Source of the DNA: Streptomyces acidiscabies
GTDB taxonomy: Bacteria > Actinomycetota > Actinomycetes > Streptomycetales > Streptomycetaceae
NCBI RefSeq assembly: GCF_020010905.1
Contig: NZ_JAGJBY010000002.1
Span: 1,612,001 to 1,676,000, forward strand
Reading direction: 5' to 3'
DNA: 64,000 bases
Below are positions 1 to 7,365 of this stretch, in pieces (positions within the stretch are counted from its first letter, which is position 1; every line of letters starts with the position of its first letter). The position numbers and the translations under genes were made by a program. The notes under the pieces were generated by a model. That model was not told the DNA's origin. It searched no databases and saw only the letters and a list, made by a program, of their open reading frames with translations.

Positions 1-827
1 CGTTGAGCCGACCCAGTCCCGTACGGCGCCGACCCCGCCCCGTGCTGACCCGCCCCCGCAGAGGCACCCGTCGCCTCACCGCCCCGCCCCGTCCCGCCAC
101 CCGACCGTGCCCCGCCACTCGACCCCGTCCCGCCACCCCACCTGCCCCCGCCACCACCCCACTTCACCCCGCACAACGCCACCGCCCCCGGCACCATCCG
201 CACCGACGGCACCTCCCCCGCCCCCCACGGCGCCACGCACACCACCACATGCGCCCCCTCCGCCCGCGCCCCCAACCCCGTCCGCAGCTCCGCCACCGCC
301 ATCTCCCGCTGCCACCCCGCGTCCGCCTCCAGCACCCCCCGCAGCTCCCGGCTCAGATCCGCCCCGTGCTGCGCCTCGTCCCCGAGCAGGACCCCGATCC
401 GTGCCGTCACCTCCATGGCCGCCGCCAGCCGGGCGTCGTCGAGGGCGGCGGAGTCGAGGAGCCAGACGTAGCCGAGGACGACGCCGCGATGGCGTACGGG
501 GAGACAGATCCGGCCCCGGTAGACCCCCGCCTCGGGGGTCGGCGGGATGCGGACGGGGCCGGTCGCGCGGGTGATGCCGAACCCCTCGAACCACTCCCGC
601 ACGGTGGCCGTCGAGCGCCGCGTGAGGATCGAGCGCGCGCGGACCGGGTCGAGCGCGGACGCGTCCAGCTCGGCCTCGCTGTCGTACACGCCGAACGCGA
701 TCAGCTCGAAGTCCCGGCTCTCCAGGGTCGCGGGGACGCCGAGGAGGCCGGAGATCTCGTCCACGAGGTCCTGGTAGGTCGGGGTCACCCGGCCATTCTG
801 CGCCACGGGGAGCCGTCGTTCATACAT
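1..827 (-). CDS. PucR-type transcriptional regulator, C-terminus outside window
   Basis: Partial gene read leftward; the frame stays open from the ATG at 825-827 to the window edge, so about 275 residues are visible and the C-terminal part is missing. The N-terminal part (residues 1-110, including YQDLVDEISGLLGVPATLE and FELIAFGVYDSEAE) reads like the sensory region of PucR/CdaR regulators, whose helix-turn-helix normally lies at the far C-terminus. The visible 3' part becomes strongly Gly/Trp/Arg rich (roughly residues 230-275), an odd low-complexity linker. It is divergent from the proline dehydrogenase gene with a gap of about 100 nt, so it probably controls proline catabolism. Family call is by sequence character and context; the DNA-binding domain cannot be seen here. 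Confidence 0.7.
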   Translation of the reverse strand, partial: MYERRLPVAQNGRVTPTYQDLVDEISGLLGVPATLESRDFELIAFGVYDSEAELDASALDPVRARSILTRRSTATVREWFEGFGITRATGPVRIPPTPEAGVYRGRICLPVRHRGVVLGYVWLLDSAALDDARLAAAMEVTARIGVLLGDEAQHGADLSRELRGVLEADAGWQREMAVAELRTGLGARAEGAHVVVCVAPWGAGEVPSVRMVPGAVALCGVKWGGGGGRWGGGTGSSGGARSGGGTGRGGEATGASAGAGQHGAGSAPYGTGSAQ

Positions 828-933
828 CTGTCTGAGATCCCCGCCACGGATGCGTGACACCTGTCGATGGCCCACGATCGGAGAGATCCCTAGGTTCACG
901 GTGACTTGGTGCTTTATGTCTGTGGAGGTGCCC

Positions 934-1860
934 GTGCTGGGTCCCGTGATACTCGCCGCCTCGCGCAGCGACCGGATGCGCCGCCTGATCTCGGCGGCCC
1001 CGGTGACCAGGCAGGTCGTCGACCGCTTCATCCCCGGCGAGACGGTCGACGACGTCGTGCCGATCGTCACCGACCTCACCGCGAAGGGCCTCGAACTCAC
1101 CCTCGACGTCGTCGGCGAGGACATCACGACGCCCGAGCAGGCGACGGCCGCCCGCGACGCCTACCTCCAGCTCCTGGAGCGCCTCGGCGAACTCGGGCTC
1201 GGAGAGAAGGCGGAGGTCTCCGTCAAGCTGTCGATGTTCGGCCAGGCGCTCGGCAACGGCCATGAAACCGCTTACAGAAACGTCCGCCGGGTCGTCGAGG
1301 CCGCCGACGCGATCGGTACGACGGTGACGCTGGACGCCGAGGACCACACCACCCTGGACTCGATGTTCGCGATCCACACCGACCTGCGCCGCGACTTCCC
1401 CAAGACCGGCTGCGTCATCCAGGCGTACCTCTTCCGCACCGAGACCGACGCCCACCGCCTCGCCGCGAGCGGCAGCCGGGTCCGGCTGGTGAAGGGCGCG
1501 TACAAGGAGCCCGCCGAGGTCGCCTACCAGCAGAAACACGAGATCGACAAGGCGTACGTCCGGATCCTGCGCACCCTGATGGACGGCGACTGCTACCCCA
1601 TGGTCGGCTCCCACGACCCCCGCCTGATCTCCATCGCCCAGGAACTCGCCCACCGCGCCCACCGCAAGCCGGACGAGTACGAGTTCCAGATGCTGTACGG
1701 CATCCGCAGCGACGAACACCTCCGGCTGGCGGCGGAGGGGCACCGGATGCGGGTGTACACGGCGTACGGGACGGACTGGTACGGCTACTTCATGCGCAGG
1801 CTGGCGGAGAAGCCGGCGAACCTGCGCTTCTTCGCACGCTCCACGCTCACCAAGCACTGA
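934..1860 (+). CDS. Proline dehydrogenase
   Basis: Monofunctional FAD-dependent proline dehydrogenase, 308 residues, the usual size for actinobacterial enzymes. It oxidises L-proline to 1-pyrroline-5-carboxylate. The GTG at 934 is chosen because a GGAGG lies at 924-928, 5 nt upstream; an in-frame ATG at 916 has no such site. The TIM-barrel core is visible, including TVTLDAEDHTTLDS, the RLVKGAYKEP segment and the C-terminal YGTDWYGYFMRRLAE. The P5C dehydrogenase gene starts 20 nt downstream, so the two enzymes form a proline-to-glutamate operon. Confidence 0.95.
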   Translation: MLGPVILAASRSDRMRRLISAAPVTRQVVDRFIPGETVDDVVPIVTDLTAKGLELTLDVVGEDITTPEQATAARDAYLQLLERLGELGLGEKAEVSVKLSMFGQALGNGHETAYRNVRRVVEAADAIGTTVTLDAEDHTTLDSMFAIHTDLRRDFPKTGCVIQAYLFRTETDAHRLAASGSRVRLVKGAYKEPAEVAYQQKHEIDKAYVRILRTLMDGDCYPMVGSHDPRLISIAQELAHRAHRKPDEYEFQMLYGIRSDEHLRLAAEGHRMRVYTAYGTDWYGYFMRRLAEKPANLRFFARSTLTKH

Positions 1861-1880
1861 TATCTACAAGGGAGTTGTCC

Positions 1881-3512
1881 ATGGACGCTGTGACCCAGGT
1901 CCCCACCCCCGTCAACGAGCCGGTGCGCGGCTACGCCCCCGGCTCTCCCGAACGGGCCCGGCTGGAAGCCAAGTTGAAGGAGCTGGCCGAGAACCCGGTC
2001 GACCTGCCGTGCACGATCGGCGGCGAGAAGCGGCTCGGCGGCGGGGACGCCTTCGAGGTCGTCCAGCCCCACAACCACCGTGCCGTACTGGGCACTTACC
2101 GAAACGCCACCCAGCAGGACGCCCGCGATGCGATCGACGCGGCCCTCGCCGCCGCCCCTGCCTGGCGGGCGATGGCCTTCGACGACCGTGCCGCGATCAT
2201 CCTGCGTGCCGCCGAACTCCTCGCCGGGCCCTGGCGGGAGACGATCGCCGCGTCGACGATGCTCGGCCAGTCGAAGACGGTCCAGCAGGCCGAGATCGAC
2301 ACGCCCTGCGAACTGGTCGACTTCTGGCGCTTCAACGTCCACTACGCCCGCCAGATCCTCGCCGAGCAGCCCCCGGCGAACTCCCCGGGCGTCTGGAACC
2401 GCCTCGACCACCGCCCCCTCGAAGGGTTCGTCTACGCGATCACCCCCTTCAACTTCACCGCGATCGCGGGGAACTTGCCGACCGCGCCCGCCCTGATGGG
2501 CAACGTCGTCGTGTGGAAGCCGTCCCCGACGCAGACCCACGCGGCCGTCCTGCTCATGCAGTTGCTGGAGGAGGCCGGTCTCCCCAAGGGTGTCATCAAC
2601 CTCGTCACCGGCGATGGCATCGCCGTCTCCGAAGTCGCCCTGGAGCACCGCGACTTGGCGGGCATCCACTTCACCGGCTCGACCAAGACCTTCCAGTACC
2701 TGTGGAAGACGGTCGGCGCCAACATCGAGAAGTACCGCGCCTACCCGCGCCTCGTCGGCGAGACCGGCGGCAAGGACTTCGTCGTCGCCCACCCCAGCGC
2801 CGACCGCGCGGTCCTCAAGACGGCGCTGACACGCGGCTCGTTCGAGTACCAGGGCCAGAAGTGCAGCGCGACGTCCCGCGCGTACATCCCGGCGTCCATC
2901 TGGAACGACGGTTTCCGCGAGGAGTTCGCCGCCGAGGTCGACGGCATCACCATGGGCGACGTCACCGACCTGTCCCACTTCATCGGCGCGGTCATCGACG
3001 AGCGGGCCTTCGCCAAGAACAAGGCCGCGATCGACCGCGCGAAGACGGACCCGGCGTGCACGATCGTCGCGGGCGGCACGTACGACGACTCGGTGGGCTG
3101 GTTCGTCCGCCCGACGGTTGTCGAGTGCACCGACCCGGACAACGAGGTGTTCCGCACCGAGTACTTCGGCCCGTTCCTCGCGGTGCACGTGTACGAGGAC
3201 GACGCGTACGACGCGATGCTCGACCAGATGGAGTCGGTGTCCGACTACGCGCTCACCGGCTCCGTCATCGCCGGTGACCGCGCCGCGGCGGCCCACACCA
3301 TGGCCAAACTCCGGTACGCCGCCGGGAACTTCTACATCAACGACAAGTCCACCGGCGCGGTCGTCGGCCAGCAGCCCTTCGGCGGGGGGCGCGCCTCCGG
3401 CACCGACGACAAGGCCGGCGCCCCCCAGAACCTCATGCGCTGGACCCTGACCAGGGCCATCAAGGAGACGCTGGTCGCGCCGACGGACTACACGTATCCG
3501 CACATGGGATGA
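1881..3512 (+). CDS. pruA: 1-pyrroline-5-carboxylate dehydrogenase
   Basis: Aldehyde dehydrogenase superfamily enzyme of 543 residues that oxidises glutamate semialdehyde/P5C to glutamate with NAD+. Family markers are visible: ITPFNFTAIAGNLPTAPALMGN (cofactor-binding region, near residue 190), GGKDF with the general base region, the catalytic-cysteine segment FEYQGQKCSATSR near residue 325, and the C-terminal QQPFGGGRASGTDDKAG. The ATG at 1881 is preferred over the TTG at 1875 because AAGGGA lies at 1868-1873. It is the second gene of the proline operon and ends just before a strong hairpin. Confidence 0.97.
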   Translation: MDAVTQVPTPVNEPVRGYAPGSPERARLEAKLKELAENPVDLPCTIGGEKRLGGGDAFEVVQPHNHRAVLGTYRNATQQDARDAIDAALAAAPAWRAMAFDDRAAIILRAAELLAGPWRETIAASTMLGQSKTVQQAEIDTPCELVDFWRFNVHYARQILAEQPPANSPGVWNRLDHRPLEGFVYAITPFNFTAIAGNLPTAPALMGNVVVWKPSPTQTHAAVLLMQLLEEAGLPKGVINLVTGDGIAVSEVALEHRDLAGIHFTGSTKTFQYLWKTVGANIEKYRAYPRLVGETGGKDFVVAHPSADRAVLKTALTRGSFEYQGQKCSATSRAYIPASIWNDGFREEFAAEVDGITMGDVTDLSHFIGAVIDERAFAKNKAAIDRAKTDPACTIVAGGTYDDSVGWFVRPTVVECTDPDNEVFRTEYFGPFLAVHVYEDDAYDAMLDQMESVSDYALTGSVIAGDRAAAAHTMAKLRYAAGNFYINDKSTGAVVGQQPFGGGRASGTDDKAGAPQNLMRWTLTRAIKETLVAPTDYTYPHMG

Positions 3513-3519
3513 CAATCGA

Positions 3520-3552
3520 CCCGGGGTGCGTGCTACCGTCACGCACCCCGGG
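3520..3552 (+). terminator. Hairpin after the proline operon
   Basis: A perfect 13-bp stem (3520-3532 with 3540-3552) and a 7-nt loop begin 8 nt after the P5C dehydrogenase stop codon. No T-run follows, as is common for Streptomyces terminators. The loop contains TACCGT, which could also serve as a -10 element for the next gene. Confidence 0.7.
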
Positions 3553-3599
3553 CCCCGACGGCACGCGTGGTGGACCAACTCTGCGGGAAGGCACACGAG

Positions 3600-4238
3600 A
3601 TGAGCCCGGAGCCGGTGTCCACAGTCCTCTTCGACCTCGGCGACGTCCTCTTCCGCGACCCGTGGGAGACCCTCCTGCTCACCGAACGCACCGGCCTCGC
3701 GGACCGCTTGGGCCTCGACCGCGCCAAAGTCACCGAGACGGGCCGCAAGTTGTGGCACCGCTTCAGCCTGAGCGAGACCTCCGAGCAGGACTACTGGAAG
3801 GCCCTCTCCCGCCGCCTCGGCCAGCCGGTCTCCCCGTTCCTCATAAGGGAGTTGGAGGAGGAACTGCTCGTCGTGAACCCCTCGGCCGAGACCATGCTGT
3901 CCACCGCGGCCCCGGGCCACCGCGTCGGCATCGTCTCCAACAACACGACGTTCTGGTACGCGAAACAGTCCGGCCGCCTCCGCCTCGACAAGTGGATCGA
4001 CCCCGACCTCGTGTTCCTGTCCTGCCGCGAGGGAGTCTCCAAAGGCACGCCGGGAGAGGGCCTGTTCGAGCGGGCGGCGACCCAGGTCGACCCGGCGACG
4101 ACCCTGGTCATAGAGGACCGCCCCCGCAATGTCGCCCGCGCCGGATCCGCAGGGTTCCGCACCCTGACGTACTCGTTCTCGGCCTCGTCCGGCGTGATCC
4201 CCGCAGACTTGCTGGACACCATCAGGGGAACCGCGTAA
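3600..4238 (+). CDS. HAD-superfamily phosphatase
   Basis: Haloacid dehalogenase-like hydrolase of 212 residues. Motif I is FDLGDVLF near residue 10, where the nucleophilic Asp is followed by Leu-Gly rather than the canonical DxD; this resembles the YihX/epoxide-hydrolase-N-terminal branch. Motif II is IVSNNT, and motif IV is VIEDRPRNVARA near residue 165. The substrate is unknown. The ATG at 3600 follows GGGAAGG at 3585-3591; the longer frame from 3567 lacks a ribosome site. It stands alone between the proline operon and the leuB region. Confidence 0.85.
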   Translation: MSPEPVSTVLFDLGDVLFRDPWETLLLTERTGLADRLGLDRAKVTETGRKLWHRFSLSETSEQDYWKALSRRLGQPVSPFLIRELEEELLVVNPSAETMLSTAAPGHRVGIVSNNTTFWYAKQSGRLRLDKWIDPDLVFLSCREGVSKGTPGEGLFERAATQVDPATTLVIEDRPRNVARAGSAGFRTLTYSFSASSGVIPADLLDTIRGTA

Positions 4239-4460
4239 CCGCAGGTCAGGGGCGTGCCGTCTCAGATAGTAGGAAGTCCGAGTAACTGTGCAGACAACAG
4301 CGCTCCGGACCCGTAACTTTGTAGGAGCCGAACGTCTCGCTCGACCAAGCGAAGGCGGATGCGAGCCGGGCCCTGACGCAGCCACCCCTGCGGCTCGACG
4401 CTCCCCGCCCGACCGGCGTCTCGTCAACACTTCCCCTGGTGAAGAAGGAGCCGATCACCC

Positions 4461-4592
4461 ATGGCCGAGACGACCGTCCGCCGCCGAGTCCGCCACGTAT
4501 CGCGTACCAGCGAGAACGACCGCAAGAACGCCGCAGCCGCGCTCCAGCGCGCCCTCGACCGCCGGGACAACGGCGGAGAGACCGGCCACTGA
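4461..4592 (+). CDS. Small conserved-looking basic protein
   Basis: A 43-residue basic ORF from ATG 4461 to TGA 4590-4592, preceded by GAAGGAG at 4444-4450 (10-nt spacing). The product starts MAETTVRRRVRHVSRTSEND and has a predicted amphipathic segment (NAAAALQRALDRRDNG). It has codon usage typical of the neighbourhood and is followed by a strong terminator, which argues that it is a real small gene. I do not recognise a function. Confidence 0.6.
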   Translation: MAETTVRRRVRHVSRTSENDRKNAAAALQRALDRRDNGGETGH

Positions 4593-4616
4593 GTCACCGG
4601 GAGCCGCATCCTGGTC

Positions 4617-4651
4617 GACACGGGGTGTCCGTATCGCGGACGCCCCGTGTC
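4617..4651 (+). terminator. Hairpin between the small gene and leuB
   Basis: A 15-bp stem (4617-4631 paired with 4637-4651, one G-U pair) with a 5-nt loop starts 24 nt after the stop codon of the small gene and ends 19 nt before the leuB -10 element. It isolates leuB as its own transcription unit. Confidence 0.75.
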
Positions 4652-4670
4652 ACCCCCTGGGACCCGGGGC

Positions 4671-4676
4671 TAGGCT
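4671..4676 (+). promoter_or_regulatory. Candidate -10 element of leuB, leaderless start
   Basis: TAGGCT lies 6 nt before the leuB ATG and no Shine-Dalgarno sequence is present. This spacing fits transcription starting at or next to the start codon, a leaderless arrangement common in actinomycetes. No convincing -35 box was identified. Inference from spacing only. Confidence 0.45.
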
Positions 4677-4682
4677 GCCGCC

Positions 4683-5726
4683 ATGTCTCGCAGCATCGAT
4701 CTCGCAGTGATCCCCGGTGACGGCATCGGCCAGGAAGTCGTGGCCGAAGGCCTCAAGATCCTCTCCGCCGTCCTCCCCGAGGACGTGAAGCTGGAGACGA
4801 CGGAGTACGACTTCGGCGCGAAGCGCTACCACGCGACCGGTGAGACCCTCACCGACGCCGACCTCGACTCCCTCAAGAACCACGACGCCATCCTGCTGGG
4901 CGCGATCGGTGACCCGAGCGTCCCCTCCGGCGTCCTGGAGCGCGGCTTCCTGCTGAAGCTCCGCTTCGCCTTCGACCACCACGTCAACCTGCGCCCCTCG
5001 AAGCTGCTCCCCGGCGTCGCCACCCCGCTCGCCGGCCAGCCGGAGATCGACTTCGTCGTCGTCCGCGAGGGCACGGAAGGCCCGTACACGGGCAACGGCG
5101 GCACGATCCGCAAGGGCACGCCCCACGAGGTCGCCACCGAGGTCTCCGTCAACACGGCGTACGGCGTCGAGCGCGTCGTCCGTGACGCGTTCGCCCGCGC
5201 GCAGGCCCGGCCCCGCAAGAAGCTCACGCTGGTCCACAAGAACAACGTGCTGACCTTCGCCGGGCACCTGTGGACGAACGTCTTCAACCAGGTGGCCACC
5301 GAGTTCCCCGAGGTCACCACCGACTACATCCACGTCGACGCGGCGACGATCTACCTCGTCACCGACCCCGCCCGCTTCGACGTCATCGTCACCGACAACC
5401 TCTTCGGCGACATCATCACCGACCTCGCGGCAGCCGTCTCCGGCGGCATCGGGGTCGCCGCCTCCGGGAACATCAACCCCTCGGGCGACTTCCCGTCGAT
5501 GTTCGAGCCCGTCCACGGCTCGGCCCCCGACATCGCGGGCCAGGGCAAGGCCGACCCCACGGCCACGGTGCTCTCCGTCGCGCTCCTGCTGCGCCACCTC
5601 GGCTACGAGGCGGAGGCGGTCCGCGTCGAGGAGGCGGTCACGGCCGACCTCACGGAGCGCGCCTCGCTGCCGTCCCGGTCCACCACCGAGATCGGCGACG
5701 CCCTCGCCGTACGCGTAGCCGGATAG
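4683..5726 (+). CDS. leuB: 3-isopropylmalate dehydrogenase
   Basis: Catalyses NAD-dependent oxidative decarboxylation of 3-isopropylmalate, the third specific step of leucine synthesis. The 347-residue protein has the beta-decarboxylating dehydrogenase signature: IPGDGIGQEVV at the N-terminus, the catalytic-tyrosine region GPYTGNGG (about residue 134), the catalytic-lysine segment LVHKNNVLTF (about 185), metal-binding DNLFGDIITDLAA, and HGSAPDIAGQGKADPTA for NAD. Length is normal for the actinobacterial type. It shares the region with ilvE and cimA but is separated from ilvE by a hairpin, so it is probably transcribed alone. Confidence 0.97.
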   Translation: MSRSIDLAVIPGDGIGQEVVAEGLKILSAVLPEDVKLETTEYDFGAKRYHATGETLTDADLDSLKNHDAILLGAIGDPSVPSGVLERGFLLKLRFAFDHHVNLRPSKLLPGVATPLAGQPEIDFVVVREGTEGPYTGNGGTIRKGTPHEVATEVSVNTAYGVERVVRDAFARAQARPRKKLTLVHKNNVLTFAGHLWTNVFNQVATEFPEVTTDYIHVDAATIYLVTDPARFDVIVTDNLFGDIITDLAAAVSGGIGVAASGNINPSGDFPSMFEPVHGSAPDIAGQGKADPTATVLSVALLLRHLGYEAEAVRVEEAVTADLTERASLPSRSTTEIGDALAVRVAG

Positions 5727-5740
5727 GCCCGCGCTTTCCG

Positions 5741-5776
5741 AAGCCGTCGGGTCGCACACCTCGCGCCCGGCGGCTT
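5741..5776 (+). terminator. Hairpin after leuB
   Basis: Stem AAGCCGTCGGG (5741-5751) pairs with CCCGGCGGCTT (5766-5776), 11 bp with one G-U pair, starting 14 nt after the leuB stop and followed by TCGCCATT. Confidence 0.65.
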
Positions 5777-5942
5777 TCGCCATTCCTCCGCCGGGTGAAA
5801 CCATTACCTCAGGCCGCAAACACCCCCGTTCCTCCCGTGCCGTCGGCGTCCGCGCGATAATCGGACACGGAGCCGCGGAATACGGGAGTGCTGTACGACG
5901 GTGTGCGCGGCCGTCACTACAACCGGTGAAGGACAACCACTC

Positions 5943-7034
5943 ATGACGACGCCCACGATCGAGCTCAAGCCGTCCGCCAGTCCCTTGGCCACCGCCGACC
6001 GCGAGGCCATCCTGAAGAACCCCGGCTTCGGCCGCCACTTCACCGACCACATGGTGACGATCCGCTGGACCGAGGGGCGCGGCTGGCACGACGGCCAGTT
6101 GGTCCCGTACGGCCCGCTCTCCATGGACCCGGCGACGACGGTCCTGCACTACGCGCAGGAGATCTTCGAGGGCCTCAAGGCGTACCGCCAGCCCGACGGC
6201 TCCGTCGCGATCTTCCGGCCGGAGAAGAACGCGAAGCGGTTCCAGGCGTCCGCGCACCGCCTCGGTATGCCCGAGCTGCCGGTCGAGACGTTCATCGAGG
6301 CGTGCGACGCGCTGGTCCGCCAGGACGAGGGCTGGGTCCCGGCGCACGGCGGCGAGGAATCCCTCTACCTGCGCCCCTTCATGATCGCCACGGAGGTCGG
6401 CCTCGGCGTCAAGCCGGCCAACGAATACCTGTTCCTCGTCATCGCCTCCCCGGCCGGCGCGTACTTCCCCGGCGGCGTCAGGCCCGTCTCCATCTGGCTC
6501 TCCGAGGACCGCGTCCGCGCCGTCCCCGGCGGCATGGGCGACGCGAAGACCGGCGGCAACTACGCGGCGTCCCTCCTCGCCCAGGCCGAGGCGGCGGCCA
6601 AGGGCTGCGAGCAGGTCTGCTACCTCGACGCGGTCGAGCACAAGTGGGTCGAGGAACTGGGCGGCATGAACCTGTACTTCGTCTACGGCGACAAGATCGT
6701 CACCCCCACGCTCACGGGCTCGATCCTGGAGGGCGTCACCCGCGACTCCCTCCTCCAGGTCGCCCAGGACCTCGGCTACGAGTCCGAGGAATCCCGTATC
6801 TCCATCGACCAATGGCAGCAGGACACGGAGAACGGCACCCTCACGGAGGTCTTCGCCTGCGGCACAGCGGCGGTCATCACGCCGGTCGGCACGGTGAAGA
6901 GGCAGGGCAAGGAGTGGCAGCAGTCCGGCGGCGAACCGGGCGAGGTGACGCTGAAGCTGCGAGAGGCCCTGCTGAACATCCAGAGGGGAACGACGCAGGA
7001 CAAGCACGGCTGGATGCACAAGATCGCAGAGTGA
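5943..7034 (+). CDS. ilvE: Branched-chain amino acid aminotransferase
   Basis: PLP-dependent class IV (fold type IV) transaminase of 363 residues that makes leucine, isoleucine and valine from their 2-oxo acids using glutamate. Markers are MVTIRWTEGRGWHDG, the LHYAQEIFEGLKAYR segment, the Schiff-base lysine in GDAKTGGNYAAS (about residue 202) and EVFACGTAAVITPVG near residue 300. The ATG at 5943 is chosen over the upstream in-frame GTG at 5901 because GAAGGAC lies at 5928-5934 and the family starts here. It is placed directly downstream of leuB and upstream of cimA. Confidence 0.97.
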   Translation: MTTPTIELKPSASPLATADREAILKNPGFGRHFTDHMVTIRWTEGRGWHDGQLVPYGPLSMDPATTVLHYAQEIFEGLKAYRQPDGSVAIFRPEKNAKRFQASAHRLGMPELPVETFIEACDALVRQDEGWVPAHGGEESLYLRPFMIATEVGLGVKPANEYLFLVIASPAGAYFPGGVRPVSIWLSEDRVRAVPGGMGDAKTGGNYAASLLAQAEAAAKGCEQVCYLDAVEHKWVEELGGMNLYFVYGDKIVTPTLTGSILEGVTRDSLLQVAQDLGYESEESRISIDQWQQDTENGTLTEVFACGTAAVITPVGTVKRQGKEWQQSGGEPGEVTLKLREALLNIQRGTTQDKHGWMHKIAE

Positions 7035-7070
7035 CGTTGCAAGTGGGCGGGGACTGGTCTGTTTTGTCTT

Positions 7071-7123
7071 TTAGGGGCGCGGGGAACTGCGCGACAAGCC
7101 ACAACGCACCCGCACCCGCCCAC
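7071..7123. repeat. Copy of a dispersed Streptomyces intergenic repeat
   Basis: The stretch beginning TTAGGGGCGCGGGGAACTGC and running through CACCCGCACCCGCCCAC is a sequence I recall from many Streptomyces intergenic regions, usually just downstream of coding sequences. It sits 36 nt after ilvE. The recognition rests on memory of other genomes; only one copy is seen in this window. Confidence 0.5.
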
Positions 7124-7183
7124 GAATCCTGACCAGGCAGACGAGCCTGCGCCCCCAACCCCGCCCGCATATTGAGACACCCC

Positions 7184-7211
7184 CTGACCCCACCCCCAAC
7201 CCGTGTAAAAC
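7184..7211 (+). promoter_or_regulatory. Candidate promoter of the cimA leader
   Basis: CTGACC (7184-7189) and TAAAAC (7206-7211) are separated by 16 bp and lie just upstream of the leader-peptide GTG at 7218. The match to the vegetative consensus is only moderate. Confidence 0.4.
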
Positions 7212-7217
7212 TGCCCT

Positions 7218-7268
7218 GTGCTCTCGTACCCCACGATTATTAGCAACAGAAGCGCCGGTCCTAGCTGA
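7218..7268 (+). CDS. Leader peptide of the cimA attenuator
   Basis: A 16-codon ORF, GTG to TGA, translates as MLSYPTIISNRSAGPS. It contains two consecutive isoleucine codons, both ATT (7236-7241), a codon very rare in this GC-rich genome where ATC is normal. It begins only 6 nt after the candidate -10 box, so it is probably leaderless. An intrinsic terminator follows 24 nt downstream and cimA, the entry enzyme of a threonine-independent isoleucine route, comes next. Ribosome stalling at the ATT pair under isoleucine shortage is the inferred signal. The layout is directly visible; regulation is inferred. Confidence 0.72.
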   Translation: MLSYPTIISNRSAGPS

Positions 7269-7291
7269 GCAAGCCGCACAGCGACCCGCGC

Positions 7292-7326
7292 AGACCTCTC
7301 GCACCCGCGAGGGGTCTTTTCGTTTT
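7292..7326 (+). terminator. Attenuator terminator upstream of cimA
   Basis: An 11-bp stem (7292-7302 with 7307-7317, one G-U pair), a 4-nt loop ACCC and a downstream run TTTTCGTTTT make this the most classical Rho-independent terminator in the window. It lies between the leader peptide and the cimA start at 7366, with no other gene between, so its plausible role is regulated premature termination. Confidence 0.78.
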
Positions 7327-7365
7327 CCAGGAAGCACGCGACCCGCACCGAGGAGCCCCCGCCCC

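Noticed and set aside
5888..5929. Possible 13-codon leader peptide before ilvE
   Set aside because: The ORF has no run of Leu, Ile or Val codons and no terminator hairpin lies between it and ilvE; unlike the cimA leader, nothing supports attenuation.
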